Positions 32,206 to 40,903 of a stretch of 64,000 bases of DNA are shown here, one piece after another. The position numbers were made by a program, and so were the translations under genes. The stretch lies in IMG/VR virus record IMGVR_UViG_3300018065_000011, positions 124,001 through 188,000 of that record. The stretch is one strand, 5' to 3'. Position 1 is the first letter of the stretch, and each line of letters opens with the position of its first letter. The stretch comes from a virus. The notes beneath the pieces are model-generated. The model did not search any database, had not been told where the DNA came from, and saw only the letters and a program-made list of their open reading frames with translations.

Positions 32206-32816
32206 TGGCGACGCGATGGACGGATTGCCGGTCAGTTGATCCTGCCGAGTTAGAGGCTCGGTACTCGGTTGACGACTTGATGGACTTCATCGAGTCAACG
32301 GTCAACGATGAGCCTTCCGAAGAGGCGCAACGAAACCTGGAGCGCATTCGGGAGATCATCGAGGATCTCCCACCGCGTGAAGCTGACTTCGTGGAGTTGT
32401 ACTTCTTTCGTCACCTGAAACAAACAGACATTGCAAACATCTTCAAGGTCAGTCAGCCGACTGTCTGCTACCGACTGCAACGAGCAACCCTACGCATTCA
32501 GTTTATGCTCTCGTTGCCTGATGTGACGGCGGAGGAGATCGAGGAAGCAATGCGTGGCTTCTTGGCTGATCCGAAGGATGTTGAGATCATGGTGCTCATG
32601 TACAAGACCACGTGTCAGAGCGAGGTCGCAAAGCGTCTGGGCGTCACGCAAGGTCTCGTGCGACATCGGTTCATGCGAGCCACGCAGAAGATGCAGAACA
32701 ATGAGGAGATGGAGACCTACGCTCAGGTCTTCGATGCCATCAGCAGAAACCTCAACATTCTTCGCGAAGTACAACGCAACGCTTGGGATGCCCGAGTAAC
32801 GCACGTCGTGGACTAG
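32205..32816 (+). CDS. Transcription factor with two sigma-70 region-4-like modules
   Basis: This is a 203-residue protein. LPPREADFVELYFFRHLKQTDIANIF...QPTVCYRLQRA (about 53-95) has the region-4 helix-turn-helix layout. A second, DPKDVEIMVLMYKTTCQSEVAKRLGVTQGLVRHRFMRA (about 122-160 in outline), repeats it. There is no region 2 to melt a -10 element, so it is unlikely to be a complete sigma factor. A phage activator or co-sigma that touches -35 DNA is more likely. It starts at TGATG after the NusG-like gene and precedes the shift to virion genes. Confidence 0.7.
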   Translation: MATRWTDCRSVDPAELEARYSVDDLMDFIESTVNDEPSEEAQRNLERIREIIEDLPPREADFVELYFFRHLKQTDIANIFKVSQPTVCYRLQRATLRIQFMLSLPDVTAEEIEEAMRGFLADPKDVEIMVLMYKTTCQSEVAKRLGVTQGLVRHRFMRATQKMQNNEEMETYAQVFDAISRNLNILREVQRNAWDARVTHVVD

Positions 32817-32832
32817 CGATAGTCCGCCTATG
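32810..32832 (+). promoter_or_regulatory. Hairpin over stop codon plus CCTATG motif
   Basis: GGACTA-GCGA-TAGTCC (32810-32825) encloses the TAG stop of the sigma-like gene, and CCTATG (32827-32832) follows directly, 25 bases before the lipoprotein start. This is a member of the recurring leader motif set. Confidence 0.35.
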
Positions 32833-32856
32833 ACACGTCAAGCACAGGAGAAGGTC

Positions 32857-33426
32857 ATGTCTCGATTCGCAAAATTCATGTCGGTGGTTGCTCTTATTGG
32901 GCTCATGGCTGGGTCCACGGGCTGCAAGGTCAAGAAGCAAACCGCTAGTCCCGAGGACTACTACCCGCTCATTCTCATCGCCCTGGACGGTGGCAAGACC
33001 GCCGCCATGATCGGACGCAACGAATTCATCGAGAAGAAGAATTTCGGCGGGTGCGTGGCAACGGAGGTTCTGATCTCGGGGTTCGGTTCGGCGCAGGATG
33101 TGCTGTCGGGGAAGATGCAGGACAAGATCGTTCTTCCTGCGATGGAGCTAGACCTTGAAGAGTGCCTGGCGATCAAGGGCGACACGCCGCAGGGACACGA
33201 AGATCTGGTTCCGCTCATCGAGGGCGTCTCCGGCATAGCTCTCATGACCGGCGAGTTTTACGCCAAGAAACTCAAGCAGCACGACTGCAAGAAGGGGGTC
33301 GCCGCGCTGGGGGCCATTGCGTACATTCGGGGGTTGATCAAGCCCATCACCGATCAGGTCGCCGAGCCCGGTAGCATGATCTCGGTCCCGGCTGTCGAGA
33401 TCACGTTTGACGAGTGTAGACGCTAG
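32857..33426 (+). CDS. Predicted lipoprotein
   Basis: This is a 189-residue protein. ATG 32857 follows AGGAGAAGG; the in-frame ATG at 32830 is less likely because it would displace the signal peptide. The N-terminus is a signal sequence: MSRFAKFMSVVALIGLMAGST ending at Gly-Cys. This gives a lipobox-like STGC, somewhat weak at -3. The mature part has six Cys, of which GGCVATEV, EECLAIKG, HDCKKG and DECRR are four. A phage lipoprotein may block superinfection or help lysis; unproven. It ends the early half: a terminator follows. Confidence 0.65.
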   Translation: MSRFAKFMSVVALIGLMAGSTGCKVKKQTASPEDYYPLILIALDGGKTAAMIGRNEFIEKKNFGGCVATEVLISGFGSAQDVLSGKMQDKIVLPAMELDLEECLAIKGDTPQGHEDLVPLIEGVSGIALMTGEFYAKKLKQHDCKKGVAALGAIAYIRGLIKPITDQVAEPGSMISVPAVEITFDECRR

Positions 33427-33442
33427 TTCCGCCCACGGCAGC

Positions 33443-33479
33443 CAGAAACCGGGCTCTGGGCTCCAGGGTCCGGTTTCTG
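33443..33479 (+). terminator. Strong hairpin ending the replication half
   Basis: CAGAAACCGG (33443-33452) pairs perfectly with CCGGTTTCTG (33470-33479), with a second CTGG-GCT-CCAG stem in the loop. No clean T-run follows (CGTTTCTGGGCCTTT), so termination may be partial. It divides the replication genes from the virion genes. Confidence 0.6.
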
Positions 33480-33518
33480 CGTTTCTGGGCCTTTCAGGGG
33501 CTCCTGGGCCGGTACTCC

Positions 33519-33526
33519 GCCTATCC
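33519..33526 (+). promoter_or_regulatory. GCCTATCC motif at the start of the virion genes
   Basis: This member of the recurring CTAT leader motif lies 40 bases after the terminator and 30 bases before the first structural-type gene, a sensible place for a late promoter. Confidence 0.35.
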
Positions 33527-33555
33527 GTCCCATTTGAGTAGGACTCCTCTACCTC

Positions 33556-33882
33556 ATGGAAAAGAAACCATCTGAGCGGCGGATCATCATGGCTAAGAAG
33601 GTGGCCCGTGATTGGCTGCTGAAACGTGCCAAACCAGAGTATCGATTCCGGGTTTACCACAACCAGGATTCGGCGCCTTATGTGAGTTTGTTGCGGAGCT
33701 TTCGGGATGGTCGTTTCAAGCTCGCGGGTGTGGACCAGCTTCCCGATTTGGGGGTGAAGGAAGAGGTCGGCGGTTTCACAGTATGGTCGTCAGACTGGAA
33801 GGCGATCATGTCGCTCAAGACCTTCTTTGAGAAGAAGGGGATGGATACGTCGTGGATTTGGACCCGAGATGGTGATCGATGA
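33556..33882 (+). CDS. Small tag-A protein
   Basis: This is a 108-residue protein; ATG 33589 is an alternative start that would put the tag at the very N-terminus. KKVARDWLLKRAK (about 14-26) matches tag A. The remainder (YRFRVYHNQDSAPYVSLLRSF, then VGGFTVWSSDWKAIMSLKTFF) seems a compact alpha/beta domain not known to me. Coupled to the next gene by ATGA. Confidence 0.6.
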   Translation: MEKKPSERRIIMAKKVARDWLLKRAKPEYRFRVYHNQDSAPYVSLLRSFRDGRFKLAGVDQLPDLGVKEEVGGFTVWSSDWKAIMSLKTFFEKKGMDTSWIWTRDGDR

Positions 33883-34307
33883 CCCTCTCACTGATCGAGT
33901 CAGCGTTCACGTACCGCTCGGAGAGCGGCGGACAGTCGTGGTACTACACCATCGTCCAGAACATGAATGGTGTGCTTGGGATTCGAGACATCCTCTCGCC
34001 CTACGGTCCTCTCTGCGATTCCAACACACAGATTCCGCAATTCGTTCTCGATGATCAGCAGACGGCCATCGGCCAGGTGGAGAATATCTTGGCTACCACA
34101 AGTGCGATCAATGGCATTCTGACGTTCACGAACGATACGAGTCAAACGGTGACGTTCGCGACACCCCTTTCCAACACGAGCTATCGCGTCCAGATTGCTC
34201 AACAAGACCCGGTGTACTTCTGGACGACAAACAAAACTCTCACCGGCTTCACCATCAACGCGAGCATCTCGTTTACGGGGTTCGTGGGCTTCGATCTGTT
34301 CGTGTAG
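33879..34307 (+). CDS. Virion-type beta-rich protein
   Basis: This 142-residue protein is Thr/Ser-rich and beta-like. QTVTFATPLSNTSYRVQIAQ and KTLTGFTINASISFTGFVGF match the repeating pattern of small phage tail-fibre end domains. A similar C-terminal module closes the protein at 35378. Likely a tail or decoration component; not recognised by name. Confidence 0.6.
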   Translation: MTLSLIESAFTYRSESGGQSWYYTIVQNMNGVLGIRDILSPYGPLCDSNTQIPQFVLDDQQTAIGQVENILATTSAINGILTFTNDTSQTVTFATPLSNTSYRVQIAQQDPVYFWTTNKTLTGFTINASISFTGFVGFDLFV

Positions 34308-34315
34308 GAGGACTC

Positions 34316-35368
34316 ATGTCGCTACGCAAGAGAGTCTTGAAGCTGGCTTATCAACGGGAGGATCTGCGGTCCTATCTGTTGCCTTTGATCGAGAAGGATG
34401 CGGGCGCTCTGGGTAGTCTTTCCAAGCAGATTGAGAAGCTACAGGGTGTCGATAGCGTCAAGGTGATTTCGGACAAGCCGACTTTGAACGGGAAACGAGA
34501 GGTTATCCTTGGGATCTACATGGACGCTGAGATTGGAGCTACGAAAGGTCGTCAACACCTAACGAGGCTCGTCCGCAAGGAGCTAGACCGCGCGGTATCG
34601 AAGTATCCAGTTGTCATGATTCGAATGTTGTCCCCAAGCCCTGGTCTAGATCCCTTCGGTCGTCCGGGGGTGGGGTGGGACACGCATCGCGAGAGGTTCC
34701 AGAAATACTACTCGGAACATCCCTACAAACTCATTTTGGAGACAGAGCCGGGAGTGTTGCGGACGGCCAAGGACTTTTGGGTGGAGCTTCGCGAGTTGCC
34801 TCCGGTGCTTCAGCGGGCTCTCAAGTCCGTGGGATACCGGCGCAAGGACATTCGAGTCGAGCCGGACACGACCTACAGTCCGAGCGAAGGGTCGGCCAGT
34901 GCTTCGGGACAGCGCGGCTACGTCATCGTCGTCAACATGCAGACGGGTCAGATGAAAACGGAGATGGGCTCGTGGGGCGGCCCCAACCCCTTCGAGCGCA
35001 AGCAGGTTGATCTGGATCGGCGCAACTACCCCATCCCGGCCAACGGAGCTGTGGTTGTTGGCGAATCGGGTGGTCGTGGCTCCTTTGCCCGCATCAAAGT
35101 CAACCCATCCAACCTGTCGGCCATTCTTCCGTCTGGGGATGAGGACAAACTTCCTCCCGATGAGCAGAAGGCTCTCAACATCATCGGCGGGATCAAGGGC
35201 GGTCACCGGGTCCGCTACTTCGAACGCAATAACCTTGGCCCCTACGACTTTCGGGCTAACCCCCTTCTCCAGTCGCTCGCCAAGAAGGGGATGATCAAAG
35301 CCAACCGGGCTGGGGCGATGAAGATCACCACGAAGGGGCGCAACGCCATGACGCGGGAGATCCTCTAG
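34316..35368 (+). CDS. Tag-B protein (350 residues)
   Basis: It starts MSLRKRVLKLAYQREDLRSY, then LLPLI: tag B, shared with genes at 37577, 40562 and 43194 whose other parts differ. AGGAGG precedes the ATG. The middle has charged beta strands (VDSVKVISDKP, REVILGIYMDAEIG) and GYVIVVNMQTGQMKTEMGSWGG. The C-terminal 100 residues (ALNIIGGIKGGHRVRYFERN, then LAKKGMIKANRAGAMKITTKGRNA) look like a winged-helix-type end. Function unknown; a virion or virion-assembly role is inferred from tag and location. Confidence 0.65.
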   Translation: MSLRKRVLKLAYQREDLRSYLLPLIEKDAGALGSLSKQIEKLQGVDSVKVISDKPTLNGKREVILGIYMDAEIGATKGRQHLTRLVRKELDRAVSKYPVVMIRMLSPSPGLDPFGRPGVGWDTHRERFQKYYSEHPYKLILETEPGVLRTAKDFWVELRELPPVLQRALKSVGYRRKDIRVEPDTTYSPSEGSASASGQRGYVIVVNMQTGQMKTEMGSWGGPNPFERKQVDLDRRNYPIPANGAVVVGESGGRGSFARIKVNPSNLSAILPSGDEDKLPPDEQKALNIIGGIKGGHRVRYFERNNLGPYDFRANPLLQSLAKKGMIKANRAGAMKITTKGRNAMTREIL

Positions 35369-35377
35369 GAGCAACTC

Positions 35378-37006
35378 ATGGCACAGCCCCCGCTCAAACT
35401 CGATGCTCTGGAAATCGTCGGCGATAGTGGCGTTGGTGTTCGGCTAATCGAGTCGGACGCGACAACCGGAGAGCTTCTCTTTTCGGATGCTGTTGTAAGC
35501 GCTCGCAAGCTGGCCGAAATCATCGGTTTGCAGGGTGTCGATGGTGTGATCGTTTGCGGCTCTGGCGATGGCGTGAGCAAGGACGCGGACAACAACCCGA
35601 TCACGACCCTTCAGGCAGCCTTTGCGGCGGTTCCCACGTCAGCGAGCGCCTCGAATCCCTGGCTCATTCTTCTAATGCCGGGGGTCTACATCGAGGATGT
35701 TTACGCTGATCGTGACGGCGTCCAGGTCCGGGGACTCGGAAACGTCATCGTTCGGAACGCCACTGCGAACGATACGCTCACTATCTTGGAGGGACCTTTC
35801 TCGGTGCCTCGGCGTGTGACCTTTGAAGGCGTGCGCTTCGAGAACACCGACGTGTCGAGCGCTTGTGTCACGGTGACTTCTGCGCTCTACGCGACAGGCA
35901 CGATCACGGTATCCGATGTGACGCTTGCGGGAGACACGGTTTCCATTGCCGGGATCACGCTCACGGCGATTGCGTCCGGTGTTCCGGTAGCGGGAGAATT
36001 TCTGCTTGGAGCCACGTTCATCGACACGGCCACGAATCTCACGACGGCAATCAACGATCCAATCAACACGCCGCTTGACACGACGGTTAAGGCATTTTCC
36101 AGCGGTCCGGTGATCACGCTTCGAGCGCAGGTACCTGGGTTGGCTGGAAATGCGATTACGATGGCAACTTCTGTGCCGGCAACTTTTGTGCTTTCGGGAG
36201 CCACGCTGGCTGGTGGGGTAGATTCGGCTGCCGGTTCTACGGTTGCGAACGATCATATCGCGTTTCTCAACTGCGACTTCGTTCCGGCCGGAGTGACGGG
36301 CCAGTACATGAACCTGGCGTCGATCAACAACATCTACGTGCAGGGCGGCGACTGCGCCGGATCGAGCACCGGAGCTACGTTGATCTGTCACGAGTGTGCT
36401 CGGTTTGAGGTTGTCGGACTCGGCAACGTTTCTCGAATCGACCTTCGTTACGATTCAGGCGGCACGTTGCCGTCCATCGCGACATCCACCTACACGTTGC
36501 GCGACATGACGGTTTCGACGGCGGTCACGGCAACGTTTGTTGGGGTGGTCGGGAGCCTAGATGTTCGCTCGTCTCGGCTAAGCGCAGCGTTTACGTTGTC
36601 TGGCGGGACGGCTTTGATTGCCAATTCGGACGTGAGCACTTCCACGACGGTGGGTGGGGGAGGCGCTCTCACGGCGCAAAACTCGTCTCTGGGTGCTCTG
36701 GATGTGACGGGTTCCTCGGCGGCTACACTGACGAATTGCACACGCGGCACCCTGACTGGAGACGGGACTTCCACCGTAGCGGAGACTCTCTCGGTTGGGT
36801 CGCTCGCATTCGCCGCTGCACCAGCAGCGACATTCACGTTCCCGGTTCCCCAGCCAGATGCAGCCTACACCGTGCATCTCGATTCGGCCATCTTGCCTGG
36901 GGCGGTTGCGGACATTCCGGTTGTGACTTCTCGATCGGCAGCCAGTTTCACGGTGACGTTCGGCGCACCACAGACGACCACGGTCGGTTTCACGGTAACG
37001 AGGTAA
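35378..37006 (+). CDS. Tail spike/fibre-like protein, beta-helix type
   Basis: This 542-residue protein has a helical start, then PGVYIEDVYADRDGVQVRGL and NVIVRNATANDTLTI, typical of pectate-lyase-like right-handed beta-helices. From about 170 to 280 an inserted domain (TVSIAGITLTAIASGVPVAGEF, TAINDPINTP, LRAQVPGLAGNAITM) resembles the beta domain in the protein at 42593. The C-terminus (ATFTFPVPQPDAAYTVHL...GFTVTR) is a small fibre-tip fold. The composition is strongly Thr/Ala/Val. Likely host-recognition or adhesion apparatus. Confidence 0.7.
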   Translation: MAQPPLKLDALEIVGDSGVGVRLIESDATTGELLFSDAVVSARKLAEIIGLQGVDGVIVCGSGDGVSKDADNNPITTLQAAFAAVPTSASASNPWLILLMPGVYIEDVYADRDGVQVRGLGNVIVRNATANDTLTILEGPFSVPRRVTFEGVRFENTDVSSACVTVTSALYATGTITVSDVTLAGDTVSIAGITLTAIASGVPVAGEFLLGATFIDTATNLTTAINDPINTPLDTTVKAFSSGPVITLRAQVPGLAGNAITMATSVPATFVLSGATLAGGVDSAAGSTVANDHIAFLNCDFVPAGVTGQYMNLASINNIYVQGGDCAGSSTGATLICHECARFEVVGLGNVSRIDLRYDSGGTLPSIATSTYTLRDMTVSTAVTATFVGVVGSLDVRSSRLSAAFTLSGGTALIANSDVSTSTTVGGGGALTAQNSSLGALDVTGSSAATLTNCTRGTLTGDGTSTVAETLSVGSLAFAAAPAATFTFPVPQPDAAYTVHLDSAILPGAVADIPVVTSRSAASFTVTFGAPQTTTVGFTVTR

Positions 37007-37009
37007 TCA

Positions 37010-37573
37010 ATGAGTGGTGACCCCTTCGATCCCTATGCCAGCATTACGCTGGGCCCCGACACCGATGTGATGGACTCCCACATCCAGGGCAAAAAGTTGG
37101 ATGGGGGTCAGTTTGTTGCGGTTCGGAGCCTGACTGATCGTGAGCGTGAGAAGAATGCGTTGGCGGTTCCGGCGGTTGCGGGTACGCGCGTTGCTTTCGT
37201 GGCAAACATTGGTTCGGTTCTTCACTATGACTACATCCCTGATGAGGGCGTCGAGGGATCGGTTATCATGGTGCGGACGGCAGAGGGTGACTGCACGAGC
37301 CTGGGAGACAATGTGTTCGTGAGATGGGATGACGGGTACTTCATGCCCGTCTCTCGCTACCACCTTCGGCCAGGAACCTCCGAGGACGCAAACCCTCCCA
37401 CCATGCGCTTCGCCAGCCTTGGTGACTTGCACGGAACCTTCATTAGCTCGGACGACAAGACAAGTGAGTTAGTCCACAAGAGCACGAAGGACCTGTGGAG
37501 CTTTGAGGAGAAGGACGGCGAGTATGTGATCAGCCGTTTGTTTGATGACACGGGAGAGCCCTTGAAAGGCTAG
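37010..37573 (+). CDS. Hypothetical protein with SH3/KOW-like core
   Basis: This is a 187-residue protein. Residues 58-120 (GTRVAFVANIGSVLHYDYIP, then GSVIMVRTAEGDCTSLGDNVFVRWDDGYFMPV) follow the small barrel pattern seen in KOW or SH3-like domains that bind 'V.W.DG'. A similar core occurs in the protein at 63106 and within the giant protein at 58525. No catalytic residues. Virion association is inferred from neighbours. Confidence 0.6.
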   Translation: MSGDPFDPYASITLGPDTDVMDSHIQGKKLDGGQFVAVRSLTDREREKNALAVPAVAGTRVAFVANIGSVLHYDYIPDEGVEGSVIMVRTAEGDCTSLGDNVFVRWDDGYFMPVSRYHLRPGTSEDANPPTMRFASLGDLHGTFISSDDKTSELVHKSTKDLWSFEEKDGEYVISRLFDDTGEPLKG

Positions 37574-37576
37574 GCC

Positions 37577-37909
37577 ATGACGCTTCGCAAGAATCTCATC
37601 CGCCTTGCACACGAGAATCCCGGCATGCTTCGGGAAGCGTTGCTTGATGTATTGGCCGCCAAGCTGACGCTTCGCCAGGTCAAGGCTCTGATCAAGAAAC
37701 ACAATCTTCCGGGGGAGGTGAGCGGTCGCGGGACGGATTGGGAGATCGAGGTCGCGAACGAGAACCAGAAGCGGAAGGTGGAAAAGGTGATCAAGGGCCT
37801 GGGAGGCTTCAAGACCGGGTATGGCGGCTGGGGTGTTGCGCCAGGGCTACAAGGGCAAAGGCGAGTGGAGCGATCCCGCGTCGAAGTGGCACTACTAGGC
37901 TGTAAGTAG
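37577..37909 (+). CDS. Small tag-B protein with a probable frameshift near its end
   Basis: The 110-residue frame begins with tag B: MTLRKNLIRLAHENPGMLRE. Residues 30-80 are a small alpha/beta domain (TLRQVKALIKKHNLPGEV, WEIEVANENQKRKVEKVI). After GGFKTGYGGW the reading becomes Arg-rich and unlike a protein end (GLQGQRRVERSRVEVALLGCK). The +1 frame after TGGGG (about 37832) gives VLRQGYKGKGEWSDPASKWH, then Y and TAG (37896-37898). I think the latter is the native end and one G too many is present, by error, mutation or programmed shift. Confidence 0.6.
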   Translation: MTLRKNLIRLAHENPGMLREALLDVLAAKLTLRQVKALIKKHNLPGEVSGRGTDWEIEVANENQKRKVEKVIKGLGGFKTGYGGWGVAPGLQGQRRVERSRVEVALLGCK

Positions 37910-37917
37910 CGAATCCT

Positions 37918-37924
37918 CCTATAG
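37918..37924 (+). promoter_or_regulatory. CCTATAG motif
   Basis: Member of the recurring leader motif, 22 bases before the next ATG and after a weak CTACT/AGTAG hairpin. Confidence 0.3.
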
Positions 37925-37945
37925 AAAAACCCCCTACGGACCCCC

Positions 37946-38614
37946 ATGACTCAGCCCGACCCACAGCGTGTAGCAGCCATTTACCAGGCTAGGTGCTTGT
38001 ATTCACGGGCAGAAAGCCTGTTGGCGTCAATGGACCGGATCGCGAGCCAGGAGACGGGAGGCCGCATCAAGACGGCTGGAGAGGTCATCTTCAGGAAGGA
38101 TCGCGGCGGAGACGAGAATCAGTGGGCCTATGCTGATGTTGGGCCATCCGAGCGTGTCATAGGGGATTTCAACTATTCGCCCAAGAACCTCAAGCCTCTG
38201 GCGCGGGCGCTACGCTCGACGCTGGCTGGATTGGGGCATGTTCTCTCGGCCTACAACGTGTTTGCCAAAACCAAGTCGGCGCGTGTGAGCCCGGACGGAA
38301 GTCTGGGTGGCAAGGGATTCATCCAGAAGATCTCGGACATGAGACGGCAGTTTATGAATTGTGTCGAGTCCTTGTCGGCTCTGTCGGACACGCTCTATGA
38401 CGAAGTGAATGCTCCGCACTGGTCCGTGCTCTCGCGTCAAGAAGACTCCGAGCAGAAACGTGAAGTGCAGGAGATGATCGAGGACGTGGAGGAGATCCGC
38501 AGCGATCCCGAGGAGTGGGCCGAGGAGCAGATCGAAGAAGAGTTTGAGGAAGGCAACGAAGGGGTTGCCAAGACCGCGAGCCGACTAGCGAGCCGTTGGT
38601 TGGAAGGTGCCTAA
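37946..38614 (+). CDS. Tag-A protein with tags at both ends
   Basis: This 222-residue protein has RVAAIYQAR at residues 8-16 and ASRLASRWLEGA at its extreme C-terminus, so it carries tag A twice. Between them is a helical domain (LKPLARALRSTLAGLGHVLSAYN, FIQKISDMRRQFMNCVESLSALSDTL in outline) followed by an acidic stretch (EEWAEEQIEEEFEEG). Function unknown; a scaffold-like role is possible. Its stop overlaps the next start (TAATG). Confidence 0.65.
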   Translation: MTQPDPQRVAAIYQARCLYSRAESLLASMDRIASQETGGRIKTAGEVIFRKDRGGDENQWAYADVGPSERVIGDFNYSPKNLKPLARALRSTLAGLGHVLSAYNVFAKTKSARVSPDGSLGGKGFIQKISDMRRQFMNCVESLSALSDTLYDEVNAPHWSVLSRQEDSEQKREVQEMIEDVEEIRSDPEEWAEEQIEEEFEEGNEGVAKTASRLASRWLEGA

Positions 38615-40569
38615 TGGGTTCCAAGATGCCAAGTGACGATCTCACGCCCACCATGGGATACAACTATCTCTTGGAGGGGTACGACTTCGATGAGCAGTAT
38701 GGGGATGGTGTTGTCGATGGCGCCAGGCTTCCCGAAGCCTATGGTCTCGGCGGACTGCCCGATGGCATCGTTGATGCGGACGATAAACTCGCGATTCCCG
38801 AGGGAGTCGAGCGTACGGAGGAAGAAGGGTTCGATCTGACCAGCACGGATCTGGTAGCCGACAGCGGTCTGCCGCAGCCGGAGTATCAGGAGGATGAGGC
38901 CCATACGGATTCGGTACCTGATGTCACGGACTTCTCCTGGTTAGAGGATGCTGAGCAAGATCCCAATCGGCTTCCGAGCTTGGCGACCAATCGAGTGATC
39001 CCAGAGCTAGTTGAAGCATGGGGCAAGAGAACGGATGGTATTCGTCGGATCGAGGCAGTCGATCGTGACGCAGCCCCAACCGAAACGAAGGTTTCCGATG
39101 CTGACCTTCGGCGTGTTCTGGCTTCGGCAATGCGCAAGTCCGCTTCCGGCGTTTCGGTTGCTCAGATCAAGGAAGAGGTCGTTCAAGCTCTCGGCCATGA
39201 AGCAGCACGGCTGGCGAAGCCCATGAAGGCTCTGGAGAATGAGCATGGGCTCGTTGGGAATGTGTACTTGCGTCCAAGCGCTTTCCCTGGACTGCTCCGG
39301 GGGAAGTGGGCCAAGGAGATCAAGAAGAATTACAAGACCGCACGCTATCTCATAGCGTGCGGACAATGCACGGCGTGCAAGGGCGGCAACAGCTCGGAGT
39401 GCGCCTGCAATGCTCTGCTGGGCCTGAAAGTGGTTACGGCGGTTGACTGGAATCAGGCATACGCCCACTACGCGCCGCGTCTGGAGGCGACAGGGCGACT
39501 GGACCGTATGGCTACGGTCATGGACAAGCGCCTGGCGCTCCAACAAGCATTCCTGCGTCACGAGCGGAACGTGGTGCCGGTGACGCGGCAGCAATTCCCC
39601 AAGGATGTGGTGCCCGAGCCGGAGATTTCGCCAGAGGAGGCGCGTCGGGCATTTGCGGAAACTGGCCCAGCGAAGCGTGAAGTGGTCGATCCGGCCAAAT
39701 TGGCCGCGAAGCACCAGAGCAAGAAGGTGCAGGCGAAGATTGGACAATGGGTCAACGCTCGTCTCCTCACAGAAGGTGAGGCGCGTACTCTCCTGGAGTC
39801 CGGTGGACATCCAGACGCCATGCTCAAGAAAGCAGCGCGTATCATTACAGCACGCAAGGAGAGTGGGGTCTACAGAGGGGATGGTCGTCTGCCGCCAATG
39901 GCGACGGCGAAAGAAGCATTCGAGGCGATGCGGGGTCAGGGTGCGGAGCTACAGAAGCGTGTGGCTTCTCAGCAAGTCCCAGAGCCAGAGGGTGAGAATG
40001 TCCGTCAGGTCACACAGATGATGCGGTGGGCCAGGCGACAGATGACAGAAGGATTCGCAGGCAAGGGTCTGACCGATCTGCTCAGAGGGAAATTCTCTCC
40101 GCGGTTGCTCTCGGCAGCCAGCAAGCAACTGACTCAGATCCGCAAGAAGCATGAAGGGCTTTCGGGGCGCGTGTATGTGGATGCCGCTGCCTATGCTTCA
40201 TCGAGCGGGACAAAAGGCTGTGAGGAAGGCGCTCTGATTCACCGCGCGAACGCACTACCTACCGTTTTGGCTATGTCACGTTGTAGCTCGTGCGTGTCGC
40301 GGAGTCAGTTGGAAGATGGCACGATGCGGTGCCAGAAGTACAACAAGATGTTGGTGGATGCGCCGCCGGTCGAAAACCCACTCGTGTATCAGGCTGAGCA
40401 GATACGGCTGGCCGATGCTTCGGATGCCGAGATAACGGCTTCGATTTTCTCGCCATCCGAGTTTGATCTCTGCAACGATAACCTTGAAGGCTTCGACATC
40501 GATGAGGGGCCGCCTTTGTCCAAGTTGTCAGAGTACACCTTCGGAGGCATGGAGTGGAATGATGAGTAG
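38614..40569 (+). CDS. Large hypothetical protein with two cysteine clusters
   Basis: This is a 651-residue protein; the start at ATG 38614 overlaps the previous stop. The first 110 residues are acidic and look disordered. Around residue 245 there is YLIACGQCTACKGGNSSECAC, and near 555 AMSRCSSCVSRSQLEDGTMRC, both likely metal sites. Each lies after a similar module ('...L..R.Y.......Y...CG...'), so the protein may contain a duplicated cysteine-bearing domain. No enzyme motif recognised. Position among tagged virion genes suggests a virion or cargo protein. Confidence 0.65.
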   Translation: MGSKMPSDDLTPTMGYNYLLEGYDFDEQYGDGVVDGARLPEAYGLGGLPDGIVDADDKLAIPEGVERTEEEGFDLTSTDLVADSGLPQPEYQEDEAHTDSVPDVTDFSWLEDAEQDPNRLPSLATNRVIPELVEAWGKRTDGIRRIEAVDRDAAPTETKVSDADLRRVLASAMRKSASGVSVAQIKEEVVQALGHEAARLAKPMKALENEHGLVGNVYLRPSAFPGLLRGKWAKEIKKNYKTARYLIACGQCTACKGGNSSECACNALLGLKVVTAVDWNQAYAHYAPRLEATGRLDRMATVMDKRLALQQAFLRHERNVVPVTRQQFPKDVVPEPEISPEEARRAFAETGPAKREVVDPAKLAAKHQSKKVQAKIGQWVNARLLTEGEARTLLESGGHPDAMLKKAARIITARKESGVYRGDGRLPPMATAKEAFEAMRGQGAELQKRVASQQVPEPEGENVRQVTQMMRWARRQMTEGFAGKGLTDLLRGKFSPRLLSAASKQLTQIRKKHEGLSGRVYVDAAAYASSSGTKGCEEGALIHRANALPTVLAMSRCSSCVSRSQLEDGTMRCQKYNKMLVDAPPVENPLVYQAEQIRLADASDAEITASIFSPSEFDLCNDNLEGFDIDEGPPLSKLSEYTFGGMEWNDE

Positions 40570-40876
40570 TCTGCGAAGTCACCTCATCCGACTCGCTCAT
40601 GAGAACCCTGGCGAAGTGCGCGACGCCATCCTCCCGCTGCTCAAGGAGGCCGCCAAGAAGTTGGGCAAGCCAGAGATCATCCACGGGATGAAGTACGGAG
40701 GAACGCGCTACAAGTACAACTACGGGATCTTCATCGATCACGTAGAGAAAGACGGAGATTTTCTCGTGGCTCAATCCGGCAAGAGGACCAAGAAACACGG
40801 AAAGGCCAAGAGTCTGAAGGAAGCTGAGAAACTCGCACTGAGAAAGTGTGAATTCACCACGAAGCCTTCGCACTGA
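40562..40876 (+). CDS. Small tag-B protein
   Basis: This 104-residue protein overlaps the preceding stop. MSSLRSHLIRLAHENPGEVR followed by DAILPLL is tag B. The remainder (PEIIHGMKYGGTRYKYNYGI, FIDHVEKDGDFLVAQSGKR) is a basic alpha/beta domain. Unknown function. Confidence 0.65.
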   Translation: MSSLRSHLIRLAHENPGEVRDAILPLLKEAAKKLGKPEIIHGMKYGGTRYKYNYGIFIDHVEKDGDFLVAQSGKRTKKHGKAKSLKEAEKLALRKCEFTTKPSH

Positions 40877-40903
40877 GAAACGGCTACTACGGACGGTGAT
40901 CTG

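Noticed and set aside
32205-32816. Complete phage sigma factor
   Set aside because: No region 2 or 3 could be found; only two region-4-like modules.
33443-33479. Perfect rho-independent terminator
   Set aside because: The stem is strong but the downstream T-run is weak, so I list it as a probable rather than certain terminator.
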